Source of the DNA: Mesorhabditis belari
Taxonomy: Eukaryota; Nematoda; Chromadorea; Rhabditida; Rhabditidae
Direction of reading: 5' to 3'
DNA length: 64,000 nucleotides
Assembly: GCA_958450365.1 (NCBI GenBank)
Contig: CAUEEP010000933.1
Location: 2,130,130 to 2,194,129 of the forward strand
This document shows, piece after piece, positions 45,111 to 55,226 of this stretch. The notes beneath the pieces were generated by a model. It made no database searches. It had not been told where the DNA came from and was given only the letters and a program-made list of their open reading frames with translations. The position numbers and the translations under genes were made by a program. The number at the start of each line of letters is the position of its first letter. Within the stretch, counting starts at the first letter, position 1.

Positions 45111-48100
45111 CTGATGACATCCAGACAACACCAACAACGTCTTCATTCCGTGTTTTCTTCCAAATAAAATATCAGTATTCATTCGATCGCCGATCATCAT
45201 CGTTTTTGATGGATTGATCTTCCAGCTGGAAATTGAGAAAGTTTAAACTCTTTATTTTACGGAACATTAATAAAGTGTTCGACTAATCTTTTTAAAACAA
45301 TACCGTTACTCTTTTTCTTTTAAAAATCGACTCACCGCCGACAAATATAGTTGAACGAGGCCGAGTTCGGCTTCCCAACGGTGATCGGCTCACGTCCAGA
45401 GGCACATCTAAAAACGGTTTTGTTTAGTGTTTATTATGCATCACGATGTCAGTAGAAAGTTTTAATTTTATGACAAAAGTCTCATGATGACTCAGAAATA
45501 TCATGTAAATCATGAAATCGGGGAAAAGTGACAAAATATGAAAAATTTGCCCGACCAAAATCTTCACTTTCGCACCACAGAAACCCCCAGAAGCCATTAG
45601 AAATTCGGAGAAGCTGAACTGACTTTTTTTTAAACACCCTAGGCCCTTTCCACAGGCGTTTCTAGGCAAGCAACGGCGCAAAAGCAACGGCGCAAAAGCA
45701 ACGGCGCAAAAGCAACGGCGCAAAAGCAACGGCGCAAAAGCAACGGCGCAAAAGCAACGGCGCAAAAGCAACGGCGCAAAAGCAACGGCGCAAAAGCAAC
45801 GGCGCAAAATCAACGGCGCAAAATCAACGGCGCAAAAGCAATAGCGCAGAAGCAACAGCGCAAAAGCAACAGCGCAAAAGCAATAGCGCAACAGAGCAAT
45901 AATTTTGTAAAAAGTAACTTAAAGTTGTTAACGTTGCGCGTATTAATAAGTGTTTTTCATTTTAATACTAGTGCTCATAAATATTGAAAGCCTTGTACAG
46001 CCTATAACCCACTTTACAGCGGCAACAATTGGCCCGGCATCGGGGATGACGAGTGATGGATCCGATGAGGGACACGTTTCGTCTTCGTTTGTCGCCACAA
46101 ACAAAGTTTCCTCGTTTCTGGAAATCAAATTCAGAAGCTTATCGATAAAAGCAAGTCAATGCTTTTTTAAGAATTGATATTTATTGTCCGTTTTTGAAGA
46201 AAAGAAGAAAATCTTGTAGTCAATGCTATTGTTAAACGACTCTGCAAACCCTGTAAACCCTGCTTTGTAAGAAATTCGTTTAAGAATTGTAAGAATTTCC
46301 CATCCTACTGTACTCTGAAGATCTTTGGCTGACAGAGAATACGAAAACTTTGAGCTTTCCCATCTCTCACCTCAAATAATTCGTCGCTTTCAGCAGCTTT
46401 TGATAGTTAAAGAATTTCTCGTATCCAACCACCACAGCGCCGACGTTTTCTGGCTAAAAATACTTCTCAATTCGATCTTTTTTCTTTAATTTTCGCACCT
46501 TTTCCTCGAAATTCTCTTTGTGATTGAAGATTTGGAGGTTTTGAGGTAAAATCTTTTCAGGTCCATGCCCGAAAAAGTCAATCCCCGCACCTTTCAACTC
46601 ATCTCTGAAGAGAAAAAGTTGAAATTATTGTTATTTTCACAATAGATAATAGATCTAAATATCTATAATCGATATCAAAAAATAATAGATGAAAATATGT
46701 TTCTTAAAATTTTCATTTCAAACCTAATCCCTTGCTCTCCGATCAGATAAACCTTTTTCTTCGTTTGTGGAAAACCGGCCCGGATAAGAAGATCCGTCAA
46801 GACAATAGCCGGATTAATCTAAAAAAAGGGAACAAATTGTTATTAAATTTGTTTTTTTAGTACTTTTAGGATAAATATTAAAGAGAATCTTATAGAAAGG
46901 GTTATCAAAAAATTCTGTTTCAAGTTTGATCACTAGAGACCAGTTTGACCACTAGAGACCAGTTTGACCACTCAATCCCTTTTAAGTACTTTAATCAATG
47001 ATATTCAGTAGAAGGGAGCTAAACTTCAAATCAACGACAGAAATCTTAAATCTATAAAAAAAGCAGCACTGAACTCAATCTCTTTTAAGTACTTTCATCA
47101 ATGATATTCAGTCTAATAGATATTCAGTCTTATCAAATAAATATCTTACTTTAGTGCAGACACAGGAACTAGACAGGAAAATTCCAAGCTGAACCTAATT
47201 CAATCTTCTGTTTTTTGGCCGTTTCTTGTCCGATTGCTTTGCAATTTTGTTTACAAGCTGAAGTTCTATTTGTAGACAAAAATCTCAAAGCAATTGGCCA
47301 AGAAAACAAAGGTGGAATTAGGTTCGGATTGGAATTTTCCCATGTCTAGTACAGATTTAAAAAATCTCGTTTCAAATTTTTTCATTACCTGCCAAACACT
47401 GGCAAATCAATTAAGGCAAATGAAGCGAATCTGGTATATCGAATTAGCTTTTTGGCTTATTCTTTTAGCTTTTTAGCTTTTTAGCTGCCTGTCTTTCAAT
47501 TGCATTTAAACATTTGAAAATGAATCAATTTGATACATTTACTTTCAGTATACAATAGTGAAACAGACTGTTATTAGGATTTTAAAGTACTTGACGAAAG
47601 CCTGTTTCAAGTTTTATGGCTATACGCCTGGATAACTAGCCGTAGGATTTTCCAGAAAAAAATTCCTATTATTAATGTTAGAAATATTTCTCTAGCTATT
47701 GCTTCCTTTTTAAATGCCCCACCAAGACATCGTGTGTCAATTGCTCGGGGAAATTCAGCGCTCGGAGTTTCTCGTAAAACATTGGCCGAGATTTTGTCGC
47801 GTTGTTCGTTAACAGGAGCACGCGTTTACCCTAAAATGATTGAATTTCTTAAAAGAATAAGACATTTACATTTTCTTGATTTTCATAATCATCAAAGACA
47901 TTTTCAAGGAAATATTTCAACTTGTGTTTCAATTTTGACGGGCGTAGATTGAAATTATGTATTTAATATATTGACTTTGGACTTGTTATTATTGTATGAT
48001 ATTAATATATGATATTAATATAGGATATTTTATTCCATTGCATGGTTAAGCTTCGAATTTTTCGTTTAAAGTCGTCAAATTTGAAACCAACAAATTTTTG

Positions 48101-49796
48101 GTGTTAAGTTAAGCCAAGTTTTCCTATAAAAATCGTTCTATCAGTAATTTCTTTTGCAATTTGACAATGTAACTAATGTTTTAAATGATCTATTGATATT
48201 GATAAGAAATTCTTAAAAACAAATTACGGTAATCTTTTTAATGATACAAAATATTGAAAGTATTTTTAGCGAAAACTTAACACCAAAAACTTGTTGGTTT
48301 CGAATTTCAAATTGACGGCTTTAAACGAAAAATTCGAAGCTTACAATGAAAAAAAATTGAAATCTTTTCTATAACTTTCTTTTCTTTTTTCTTTTTCTAT
48401 AACTTATTCCTCAACAAATAGACAAAAACAATTAAAGATTCAAAGAAATTTAAAGCTGTTTCTAAGGTTTTTTCGATACTAAATATCGATACGACACAAA
48501 AATTTTTGAGTTTCAAATGGAGCCAATCAGTTTTCGAATTCTCATCAAGAAATTTGTTTAAGTTATAGCAAATTTTGAATAAAATCTTAAAAGAAACCTG
48601 TGCGAGTAGATTGTGAATGAATTCAGCCGAGCCTGGAATCGCGCTCCCGCCCAACCACAGCACACCATCCGCATCGAAAATGAACGTGTCAATGTCCTGG
48701 AAATGTTTTGTTTAACAAAAGATGAAATTGAAACAAATTGAAACAAAACTGAAATTTGAAAAAGCTGACAATCATCTGGAATTACTAGAATATACTAGAA
48801 TTTAACTATTTTTTTTCCAGGCACTCTACATTGCAGCCAAATTTTGATGCTTAATTTTAAGTAATTTGAAACTCAATCTCTCTCAACGTATCAAATTTTT
48901 TTAAAATTTCTTAAATCTATCCCATTTTTATTGATATACTTTTAGAAATGCTCCGAGTTTTATGAAAACTTATTAACTTTTGATTTGTAAAGTTGTAATG
49001 AAGATTTTTTTTGTGATTGTCTTTTGATTTCCATATTGAATTGATCGATATTGATAAAGAGCGGTCGCATCCGTTGTTCTTCCTTTTTGCGTTCCTATTT
49101 TGCAATTATTCGCGTCGCATTTTTTCGTCTTTTTTTCTCTCTTCCCGAAATTATTTTTTTTTTATTTTGGCAGAGCTTCTGGTCCTTTTTGGGGCTGGGG
49201 TTTTTGCCTTCGTTCTTGGGGGACTTTGATGTTTCTATTCATGCGCATGCTGTTTTTGTAATGGGTATCGTTGCATTTTTTGGTTCTGTACTAAAAACAG
49301 TAAAATTATAAATTCAATTGACTTTATGCTACCCTTCAGTTTTTGAATTCTGTTTAGATAGCTGGTTTAACATTGTAGAAAGAATTTACTAACATTTGTG
49401 TCGCCATCGACGAAATATCAATCCTTTCTGTACTCTTATCACGAGTATTAACCTTATTTTGGATGCTGCGTGTTCTTGTTATGTTGTAAGCGTTTTGGGG
49501 AAACCCTTTTAACCTTTTTGTCCTACACGGCTATTCTGAAGCAAAGTCATCCCCTATGATAAGGCTAAAGCGGGTCGCACTTTAAACTGAGCCATTAAAT
49601 TTCTGTTTTAAGCCAATTTGACAAATAAACTGTTGATTTCTTATTTAATTTTAAGAAATTCTCTTCAATTCTTTTCAACTCTCACCTGCAAAAGCCGAGT
49701 GCTGTTCGAGGCGGTGGCTTGCTGAGGCCAAGACGGAGTGGAATCGTCGACAATTCGCTTGGGCCACGTCTGATATGGATTAACGACATTATTTTC
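45111..49796 (-). CDS. Phosphoglycolate phosphatase-like HAD hydrolase (PGP/PDXP family)
   Basis: Exons in order: 49796?-49686, 48696-48598, 47830-47723, 46818-46724, 46604-46499, 46453-46371, 46117-46013, 45407-45336, 45225-45111. All joins keep frame, giving about 298 residues, close to the family length of roughly 300-320. HAD motif I is DADGVLW with the nucleophile Asp (exon 2), motif II TNNATKSR (exon 3), the motif III Lys in GKPN (exon 8) and motif IV GDRMNTD (exon 9). The middle exons form the C2 cap (ENVGAVVVGYE, FVATNEDET). Known members dephosphorylate 2-phosphoglycolate or pyridoxal phosphate in the cytosol. The first exon has no ATG in frame, so the 5' end is unresolved; the last exon after GCHQ is also uncertain (candidate acceptors at about 45093-45070 and 45021). 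The last intron-exon pair lies in the duplication unit. Confidence 0.88.
45670..45893 (+). repeat. 14-bp minisatellite GCAACGGCGCAAAA (unit 2)
   Basis: About 16 units, mostly the CAACGGCG form, unlike unit 1 where CAATAGCG is frequent. It lies within the phosphatase intron between exons 46013-46117 and 45336-45407, about 70 bp from the duplication edge. Confidence 0.92.
46131..49685. other. Introns of the phosphatase gene
   Basis: The introns range from about 45 bp to 1.8 kb. The large ones (46819-47722, 47831-48597 and 48697-49685) are AT-rich and have no recognised element. Short direct repeats occur near 46930-46975 (GACCAGTTTGACCACTAGA). An inverted pair GTTTCGAATTTCAAATT / AAATTTGAAACC lies near 48070 and 48300. 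Confidence 0.5.
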
Positions 49797-50790
49797 CTAT
49801 CTATTTATTCTATTTTATCGAATATTTCATTTCTTTACTATGTTTGTTTTATGATTCACCTCTTTAAAGGAGGGAAACGGCGGCAATTGGGTAGCCGTTT
49901 CACTTGTCATTTCAAATTTCGGCATCTCAAGGTTCGCCGCTAGCACACTGCTACTGGCTCGTCTAATAATAAATCATTTTTTCAAAAGAATTCTCGAAAT
50001 TAAACCTATAACATATCGTCAACAATTCGAGATGACTTTTCTTTGATAACATCGCTGAAAATTTGGTTATAATTTGGTTTTAATTTGGTTATAATTTGGT
50101 TTTAATTTGGTTATTAAGCACAAAAGAGAAAATTGAAAGAAAATGAAATGAATTGAAATGAAATCGAGTTTTGAAATCAGAGATTGAATACAAATCATGG
50201 TGGCTAGTTGATAATCTTTGAATGGAAAAAGAAAATGAAAAGATTCTCAACTTCCAAAAAGGATGATCACTTGCTTTAGACCAAACCAATTGTTGACTTT
50301 TGGCTTAGCTTGCTTTTGATTCACTTGATCAGATACACCAAATTCATTTGATAAATAGAGTTTTCAAACGTGATTTCAATCTGAATTCAAGTTTTCTGAA
50401 GATATCTCACAATAAAATCAATTATTAATCGGAAATCAGCATCAAAAATTTCTTTCAGATGCACTTGAAAATTGTTCACTTTCACTTGTTTAAGTTTTAA
50501 GTTTAAGTTTTAAGACACAATTAAGTTTAAGTTTACAATTTGCAATCATCTCACACTTTATTTTAATAAATAATTTCAATATTTTTCTATTGTGGATTCT
50601 TAGGTTTAACGAAAAAAACGTTTTTTCTGTCTTTTTTTTGATAGAATCTCAAAGTTGAAAGTGAGAACTTGGAGAATTTAGCAAAAAAATTTGGTGATCA
50701 TGAACGTTTCAGCGCTAAATTTAGTTCTATTTCGCTACATTTACCTTAAAAGTTAAAGATTTACATTTAAAAGAAAGTGAAAAATGAAAA
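49797..50790. other. Gene-free stretch upstream of the phosphatase
   Basis: AT-rich, with a short TAATTTGGTTATAATTTGGTTT tandem at about 50060-50115. The 5' exon and promoter of the phosphatase should lie here but I cannot place them. Confidence 0.4.
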
Positions 50791-51324
50791 ATGAAAAATT
50801 TCGGTCGACAGGATCACCTTTTGACGCTTTGTCTCATTTGGAAAACAAGGTTTTTAAAATCGGAAAACATCAAGACTGTTGAACATCAAGATCAAGCTCC
50901 TAGAAGAGAATTGATTGCTTTCACGAAGTTTTTATGTTCATTTGAATCGTATTCAATTTGTGAGGCTTACTTTAAGCCTAATTTAAAAGTCTTTAAAAGT
51001 CGAATTTTAATTCTATTCATATTTGATTCAAAACATGAAATAAAGCGTAGCCAACAAGACAATAAGATATTCAAAGAGAGAAAAAGAAAATTTTTAAAAC
51101 CACGATATAATATGGGATCAACTTTTAATAAGTTTTCAATTTTTATCGATTCAAAATGCAGTCATCAATGTAAAGGCTCAATTTATTTTATAAATTTGAT
51201 AAAAAGTAATGCTTTCTTAAAAGTGTTTACATTTGAAATATCTCTAATATTGGATGGAAGAGCAGTCCAACCATCAACAACACGATTAGAGAAAAAAAAT
51301 TCTGGCTTATTTACACAAAACTAA
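50791..51324 (+). CDS. 177-codon open frame, unknown
   Basis: This is the longest uninterrupted ATG-to-stop frame in the window, in AT-rich DNA where stops are frequent. The protein is basic and Phe/Lys/Ser-rich, with a Cys/His pair (DSKCSHQCKG) near residue 128. Codon third positions are strongly A/T. I recognise no domain and see no splice sites needed to extend it. It could be a single-exon lineage-specific gene, a piece of a decayed transposon protein, or chance. Confidence 0.3.
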   Translation: MKNFGRQDHLLTLCLIWKTRFLKSENIKTVEHQDQAPRRELIAFTKFLCSFESYSICEAYFKPNLKVFKSRILILFIFDSKHEIKRSQQDNKIFKERKRKFLKPRYNMGSTFNKFSIFIDSKCSHQCKGSIYFINLIKSNAFLKVFTFEISLILDGRAVQPSTTRLEKKNSGLFTQN

Positions 51325-51442
51325 TTGTTTATGCGGAAGAAAAGGCCCTCACCTAGCTCCGGATCGCCTGTTTTTGAGGGGGAAAATATTTATAAATAAC
51401 GGGACTGGATGGATACCTTTGAAAACTTTGACAATTTTAAAA

Positions 51443-51545
51443 CATTCTACTAGATCAATAATAAGATTGAAGAGATTGAAGAGATTGAAGGTCTTAAAGA
51501 GATTGAAGAGATTGAAGGTTTTTGAAAAGAGATTGAAGATTAACA
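51443..51545 (+). repeat. AGATTGAAG tandem repeat
   Basis: Imperfect 9-bp units AGATTGAAG and AGATTGAAGGT. It lies just left of the solo LTR at 51598. Confidence 0.85.
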
Positions 51546-51597
51546 ATTTTTAATCTATTCTTATACCTAAGAGAGGAGTATTTAGTAAAATCTACCT

Positions 51598-52010
51598 TGT
51601 CAGCTCCGAGCCAAACTGATATTTTAGTTACTATTGTTATTATTGAATGATTTGTCTATTCTTATGCAAATGTGTTCTCCCCTGTGCTTATCCCTTTCAT
51701 TGTCGAGAAGGGGCGGTCCTTGAGACTGCCTAGGAGGACAAATGAGACTCTCATTTGGAGTCCCCCCTTCCCCTTACACTCATTTGTAATCTATTCATCT
51801 TATTATACTACTGTAAATAAAGATACGTATCTTCCGGGTCTATGCAACTGCAGTACAGGTCGGTCATTTCACAGGGACTCCCCTCTAATACGTTGGAGGA
51901 GTTGAGTTGGGTTGTCGGGGTGTTAGAGATGGCGGGATATCAAAAGGGATCCACTCTCTTTAACTTAACCCAAATTCTAGTCCACATCCGTTTATACCTA
52001 GGAACGCATA
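51598..52010 (+). mobile_element. Solo-LTR-like element, copy 2
   Basis: Same 413 bp, opposite orientation to 26155, with only a few substitutions. It is flanked by ACCT (51594-51597 and 52011-52014), a different duplication from copy 1, so the two are separate insertions and not one duplicated block. No internal retrotransposon sequence is present. Confidence 0.72.
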
Positions 52011-52014
52011 ACCT

Positions 52015-53660
52015 TAAAGACGGCTACACGAGTAAAATGTTCTTGGATTTTTTCGATTTTAGCCATAAGAAAGGAAGAGGACGATAAGAGAAGCGTATTC
52101 AAGAATTAATTGTTACCTTTCGATTCGTTTGATATTGTTTAAAAAGTATTGTAAAAAAAAGCGTTTAAACAAATGCTCAATCTTTGGCGTTTTCTGGAAA
52201 TCAAAAATTTGCCAAAAACTAAAAACAAGCGAACTTTAAGGTTCGATAAAAAAAGGCAAAAAGAAGTTTTTTCGGTAAACCTAAGAATCCAGTGTAGAAA
52301 AATATTTCGATTTTCTATTAAAACAAAGTGTGAGATGATTGCACATCTGAGTGCTGAGTTACTCGCAAAATACCGAATTCGGGTAATTATTGAATACCTT
52401 GTACTCAAAAATCTCAAGAATCATAGTTCTGTCTGGCTGTGAGATTGAGGAATTGAGATTTCCAGAATTTTTTTGCCCAAATTTGCAAAAAAAGGACCCG
52501 CAAGGAGGGAAAAAACGCGGTGATAAAGGGATTTTCGGAACTTTTGGAAAAGATAATCGAGGTTTTTGTGAGTCTATTCTTGGCCATAAAATGACCCTTG
52601 ACACTGAGAAAAAAAAGAGGGAAAGTTGAAAATGAAATTGGGGAAATGGGTGATTGAAATGAGAATGAGAATGAATAAACAAAGAGAAAACGATTATGGT
52701 TTTGGATACACGAAAAAAGAGTGATATAAATTGGTGAAGAAAAAAGTTGTTGGATCTGGAGATTAACGGAGGGAGCCAATTTTTTTGGCCAACTTGCAAC
52801 CCGATTTTAGATAGGTTTTTGCTAACAACTTTTGATCAAACAAATAGTTTCTGAAAGCTGACGTTTTAAGCTATCTAAATCTTATTAAAACTTTCTGATC
52901 TCATAAGTTTAAAGTGCTTAAAAATGAGCTGGAAATTGGCCAAAAAATTGGCCAATAGCTTCCGCCGTTAACCGTAAAGATTCAAGTTGTTTGTGGCAAA
53001 GAAACGCCAAAAATATCATTGTAAGGGCCGTTTCAACTTATCAAATCAACTTATCATTGATTTGAAATTGTTTCATTAAATCCTTGAAAAGTTAAAATAA
53101 ATTATTAATGAGAATCTACTTTTGTCTTTGTAAAAAAAAAATTAATTTGAAATTTTTAGATGAAGAACAACGGATTGCTTTTATTTATAAAAATAAATAT
53201 TTTATTTGAGATTTTTTTGAGTGAAAGCAATGATAAGCAATGGATTAAGCATTCTTTTGATTCAAGCTAATCAAGTTGAACCTTTGATTCTAGATTGATC
53301 ATTTAAACATAAAGAGAAATGATGAGAATGTTTTTAGCTAAAAATTATATGATTGATTAATGATTTCTATTATTTTCTCGTTTCTTTCTTATTGACAATG
53401 ACGAATGGAAATTGTTTTTCGGGTTTTTTTCTCAAATAAACCAAAGGATTTCTTTAATCAAAGCGGATTCAGTGAAAATGGGAAAAGAAAGAACTGGAAT
53501 AGATCAGTGAAAACAATGTTTCTCTGCTAGAAAAGTTGATTGAAAGGCTGATTTCTTTGAACTTTTGGTCTATAGTTAGCAATTATTGGAAAATTATATG
53601 AGAATTTATACAGAGCTAACAGAGAAATGTTCGAAGTTCGTAAGAAAAGGGAAAAAAGTC
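52015..53660. other. No supportable gene
   Basis: Overlapping frames on both strands at 52140-52800 arise from strand skew. I see no domain, and splice signals are not convincing. Confidence 0.4.
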
Positions 53661-53664
53661 GAGT

Positions 53665-53757
53665 TTCAGCTGCCTGAGCTGCCTGAGCTGCCTGCTTGCC
53701 TAAGCTGCCTGCTTGCCTGAGCTGCCTACTTGCCTGAGCTGCCTGCTTGCCTATCAT
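53665..53757 (+). repeat. GAGCTGCCTGCTTGCCT minisatellite
   Basis: About six units of GAGCTGCCT with interspersed GCTTGCCT. The minus-strand frame gives an Ala/Gln/Gly-rich repeat that I treat as a by-product. Confidence 0.85.
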
Positions 53758-54451
53758 CTAAAGGATCTAAGAAACTATAGATTAGCTAAGATCTAAGAAG
53801 TTAACCTAAGGAAATATGAAACAAACAAAAAAAAATGGAGTTCATATTGCTAATCGAATCAAAATCGATCTCAAAAATCGCCCTCCGAACAGTCACATGG
53901 CCTCTTGAAGGAAAAAAAGGGAAAATCTGACCCCAGCCTAGCTCGTTTTTTGTGAGAGATTTTGCACAGAGAAATGGACAAAAATGGAGGGCAAAGAGAG
54001 AAATTTGGGCAAAACGGGGAGGCGGAATTCGTTGAAATCACGCGTTCTTGTCCACTTTTTTTTTGCCCCCACTCCCTTTTTTGAACTAGACCATTTCCCA
54101 CACAACAACCAAACAAACATCGGAAAGATTTTGGGAATGGATCGAGATTATCACAAGGAAATGGGAAAATGATTGAAGTTTTTCCAAAATGTCACACAAA
54201 TCTTGCATGCAACTCTACGGTAGTCGAGAAAGGAGAGATCAAAAATGAAGTAGAACAGATGTTAGTTGAAAACTGAATACTTTTACGTAGGTATACTGTA
54301 GTTAGACTCATTGTATAGTTACAGTAATATCTACTATCTAAATATAGCCGAAAAATTGATTGCCTTTCTAGAGTTTGTTGTTTAAAAGAAATGTCCACCT
54401 GAGCAACCTACATTGAAAAGTTGTATCTCTAATCCTGTTCCGATTTTTGTT

Positions 54452-55026
54452 GTATATGTTGCGTCGGATCGAGTATTGGATGTCCCATCCAGGATTGCTC
54501 CTGGATGGGACATCCAATCCTAGACATCCAATCCAATCATTTAAACCTAGATCGGACGTCCGATCTAGGTTTAAATGCAAATTTTTATAAAATGTATTTT
54601 CTTTTCTTAACAACTAGACAATTAATCTATATTTCTGTCCAGATTAATCATTTTTTAATAAAAGTCCTTCACTTGGAGCAGTTTTTGAAGAAAGTTTTAG
54701 ATCATACGCACGCCACTACTATCTCCTACTCAATTAGACCACCTTTTCCTTTTGTCTTTTATTTGAAACAAACAATAATGATTATTTGTTCTGTTATTAT
54801 TCGTTGTTTTAAATAAATTTAGAGAAGATTGAAAAATGATCTAAATCTCTCTTTAAAAACTGCTCCAAGTAAAGGACTTTTATTAAAAAATGACTGATCT
54901 GGACAGAACTATAGGTTAATTGTCGAGATGTTAAGAAAAGAAAATAGATTTCATAAAAATTTGCATTTAAACCTAGATAGGACGTCCGATCTGGGAGCAA
55001 TCCTGGATGGGACGCAACATATATAC
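54452..55026. mobile_element. 575-bp foldback element with nested hairpins
   Basis: The ends are GTATATGTTGCGTC and GACGCAACATATATAC. The long arms pair 54530-54710 with 54834-55000: ATTTAAACCTAGAT, GGACGTCCGATCT, AAAATACATTTTC-like blocks, AATTAATC and AAAGTCCTT each have an inverse partner. The left arm additionally holds a perfect hairpin ATTGGATGTCCCATCCAGG / CCTGGATGGGACATCCAAT at about 54475-54518 and the palindrome AGATCGGACGTCCGATCT at about 54550. It does not code. Confidence 0.8.
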
Positions 55027-55226
55027 ATTGAAAGCATCCCCCTTGCCCACTCAACTGAATATCTTCTAGTTTTATGGGGAATTTCAAACAAGAAGGGCAG
55101 CTATGAAAAATCTGCGCAGAAAAAGGGGCGGGCTTCGTAGCTTTCGTAGCTGCCCAATTTGTTTGAAATTTCCCACAAAATTAAAAGATATTCAAATAGA
55201 GCTTAGGGTGATACTTTCAATGTACT
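55022..55226. repeat. 205-bp inverted repeat adjoining the foldback element
   Basis: TACATTGAAAGCATCCCCCT, TGAATATCTTCTAGTTTTAT, GGGAATTTCAAACAAG and GGGCAGCTA on the left each have inverted partners ending TTTCAATGTA at 55224. The loop is GAAAAATCTGCGCAGAAAAAGG-like. It shares the ATATACATTG edge with the previous element. Confidence 0.75.

Larger units (their letters stand above)
36529..45962 (+). repeat. Large tandem segmental duplication, unit 2 (9.4 kb)
   Basis: Second direct copy. It ends at GTGTTTTTCATTTT, after which the sequence runs on into the phosphatase intron and exon at 46013-46117. Unit 2 is therefore the copy linked to the complete gene. It has its own inserts (42171-43011 and about 43940-44150). 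Confidence 0.93.

Noticed and set aside
45424..45891. 155-codon minus-strand open frame with a 14-residue Cys/Phe/Ala/Leu repeat
   Set aside because: It is translation of the 14-bp minisatellite in the phosphatase intron; the unit 1 copy does not keep the same frame or length.
47734..47952. 72-codon plus-strand open frame
   Set aside because: It is antisense to a phosphatase exon encoding the HAD TNNATKSR motif on the minus strand.
49017..49311. Two overlapping plus-strand frames with hydrophobic stretches
   Set aside because: They lie in the first large phosphatase intron, T-rich, with no homology, and both frames are open at once.
52359..52799. 146-codon minus-strand open frame rich in Phe, Ser and His
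   Set aside because: An overlapping 121-codon frame is open on the same strand and another on the plus strand; the composition is that of pyrimidine-rich non-coding DNA.
54808..55140. Small coding gene suggested by similar peptides on both strands
   Set aside because: The repeated peptides (RTSDLGLN, LRKEN) come from the inverted arms of a foldback element.
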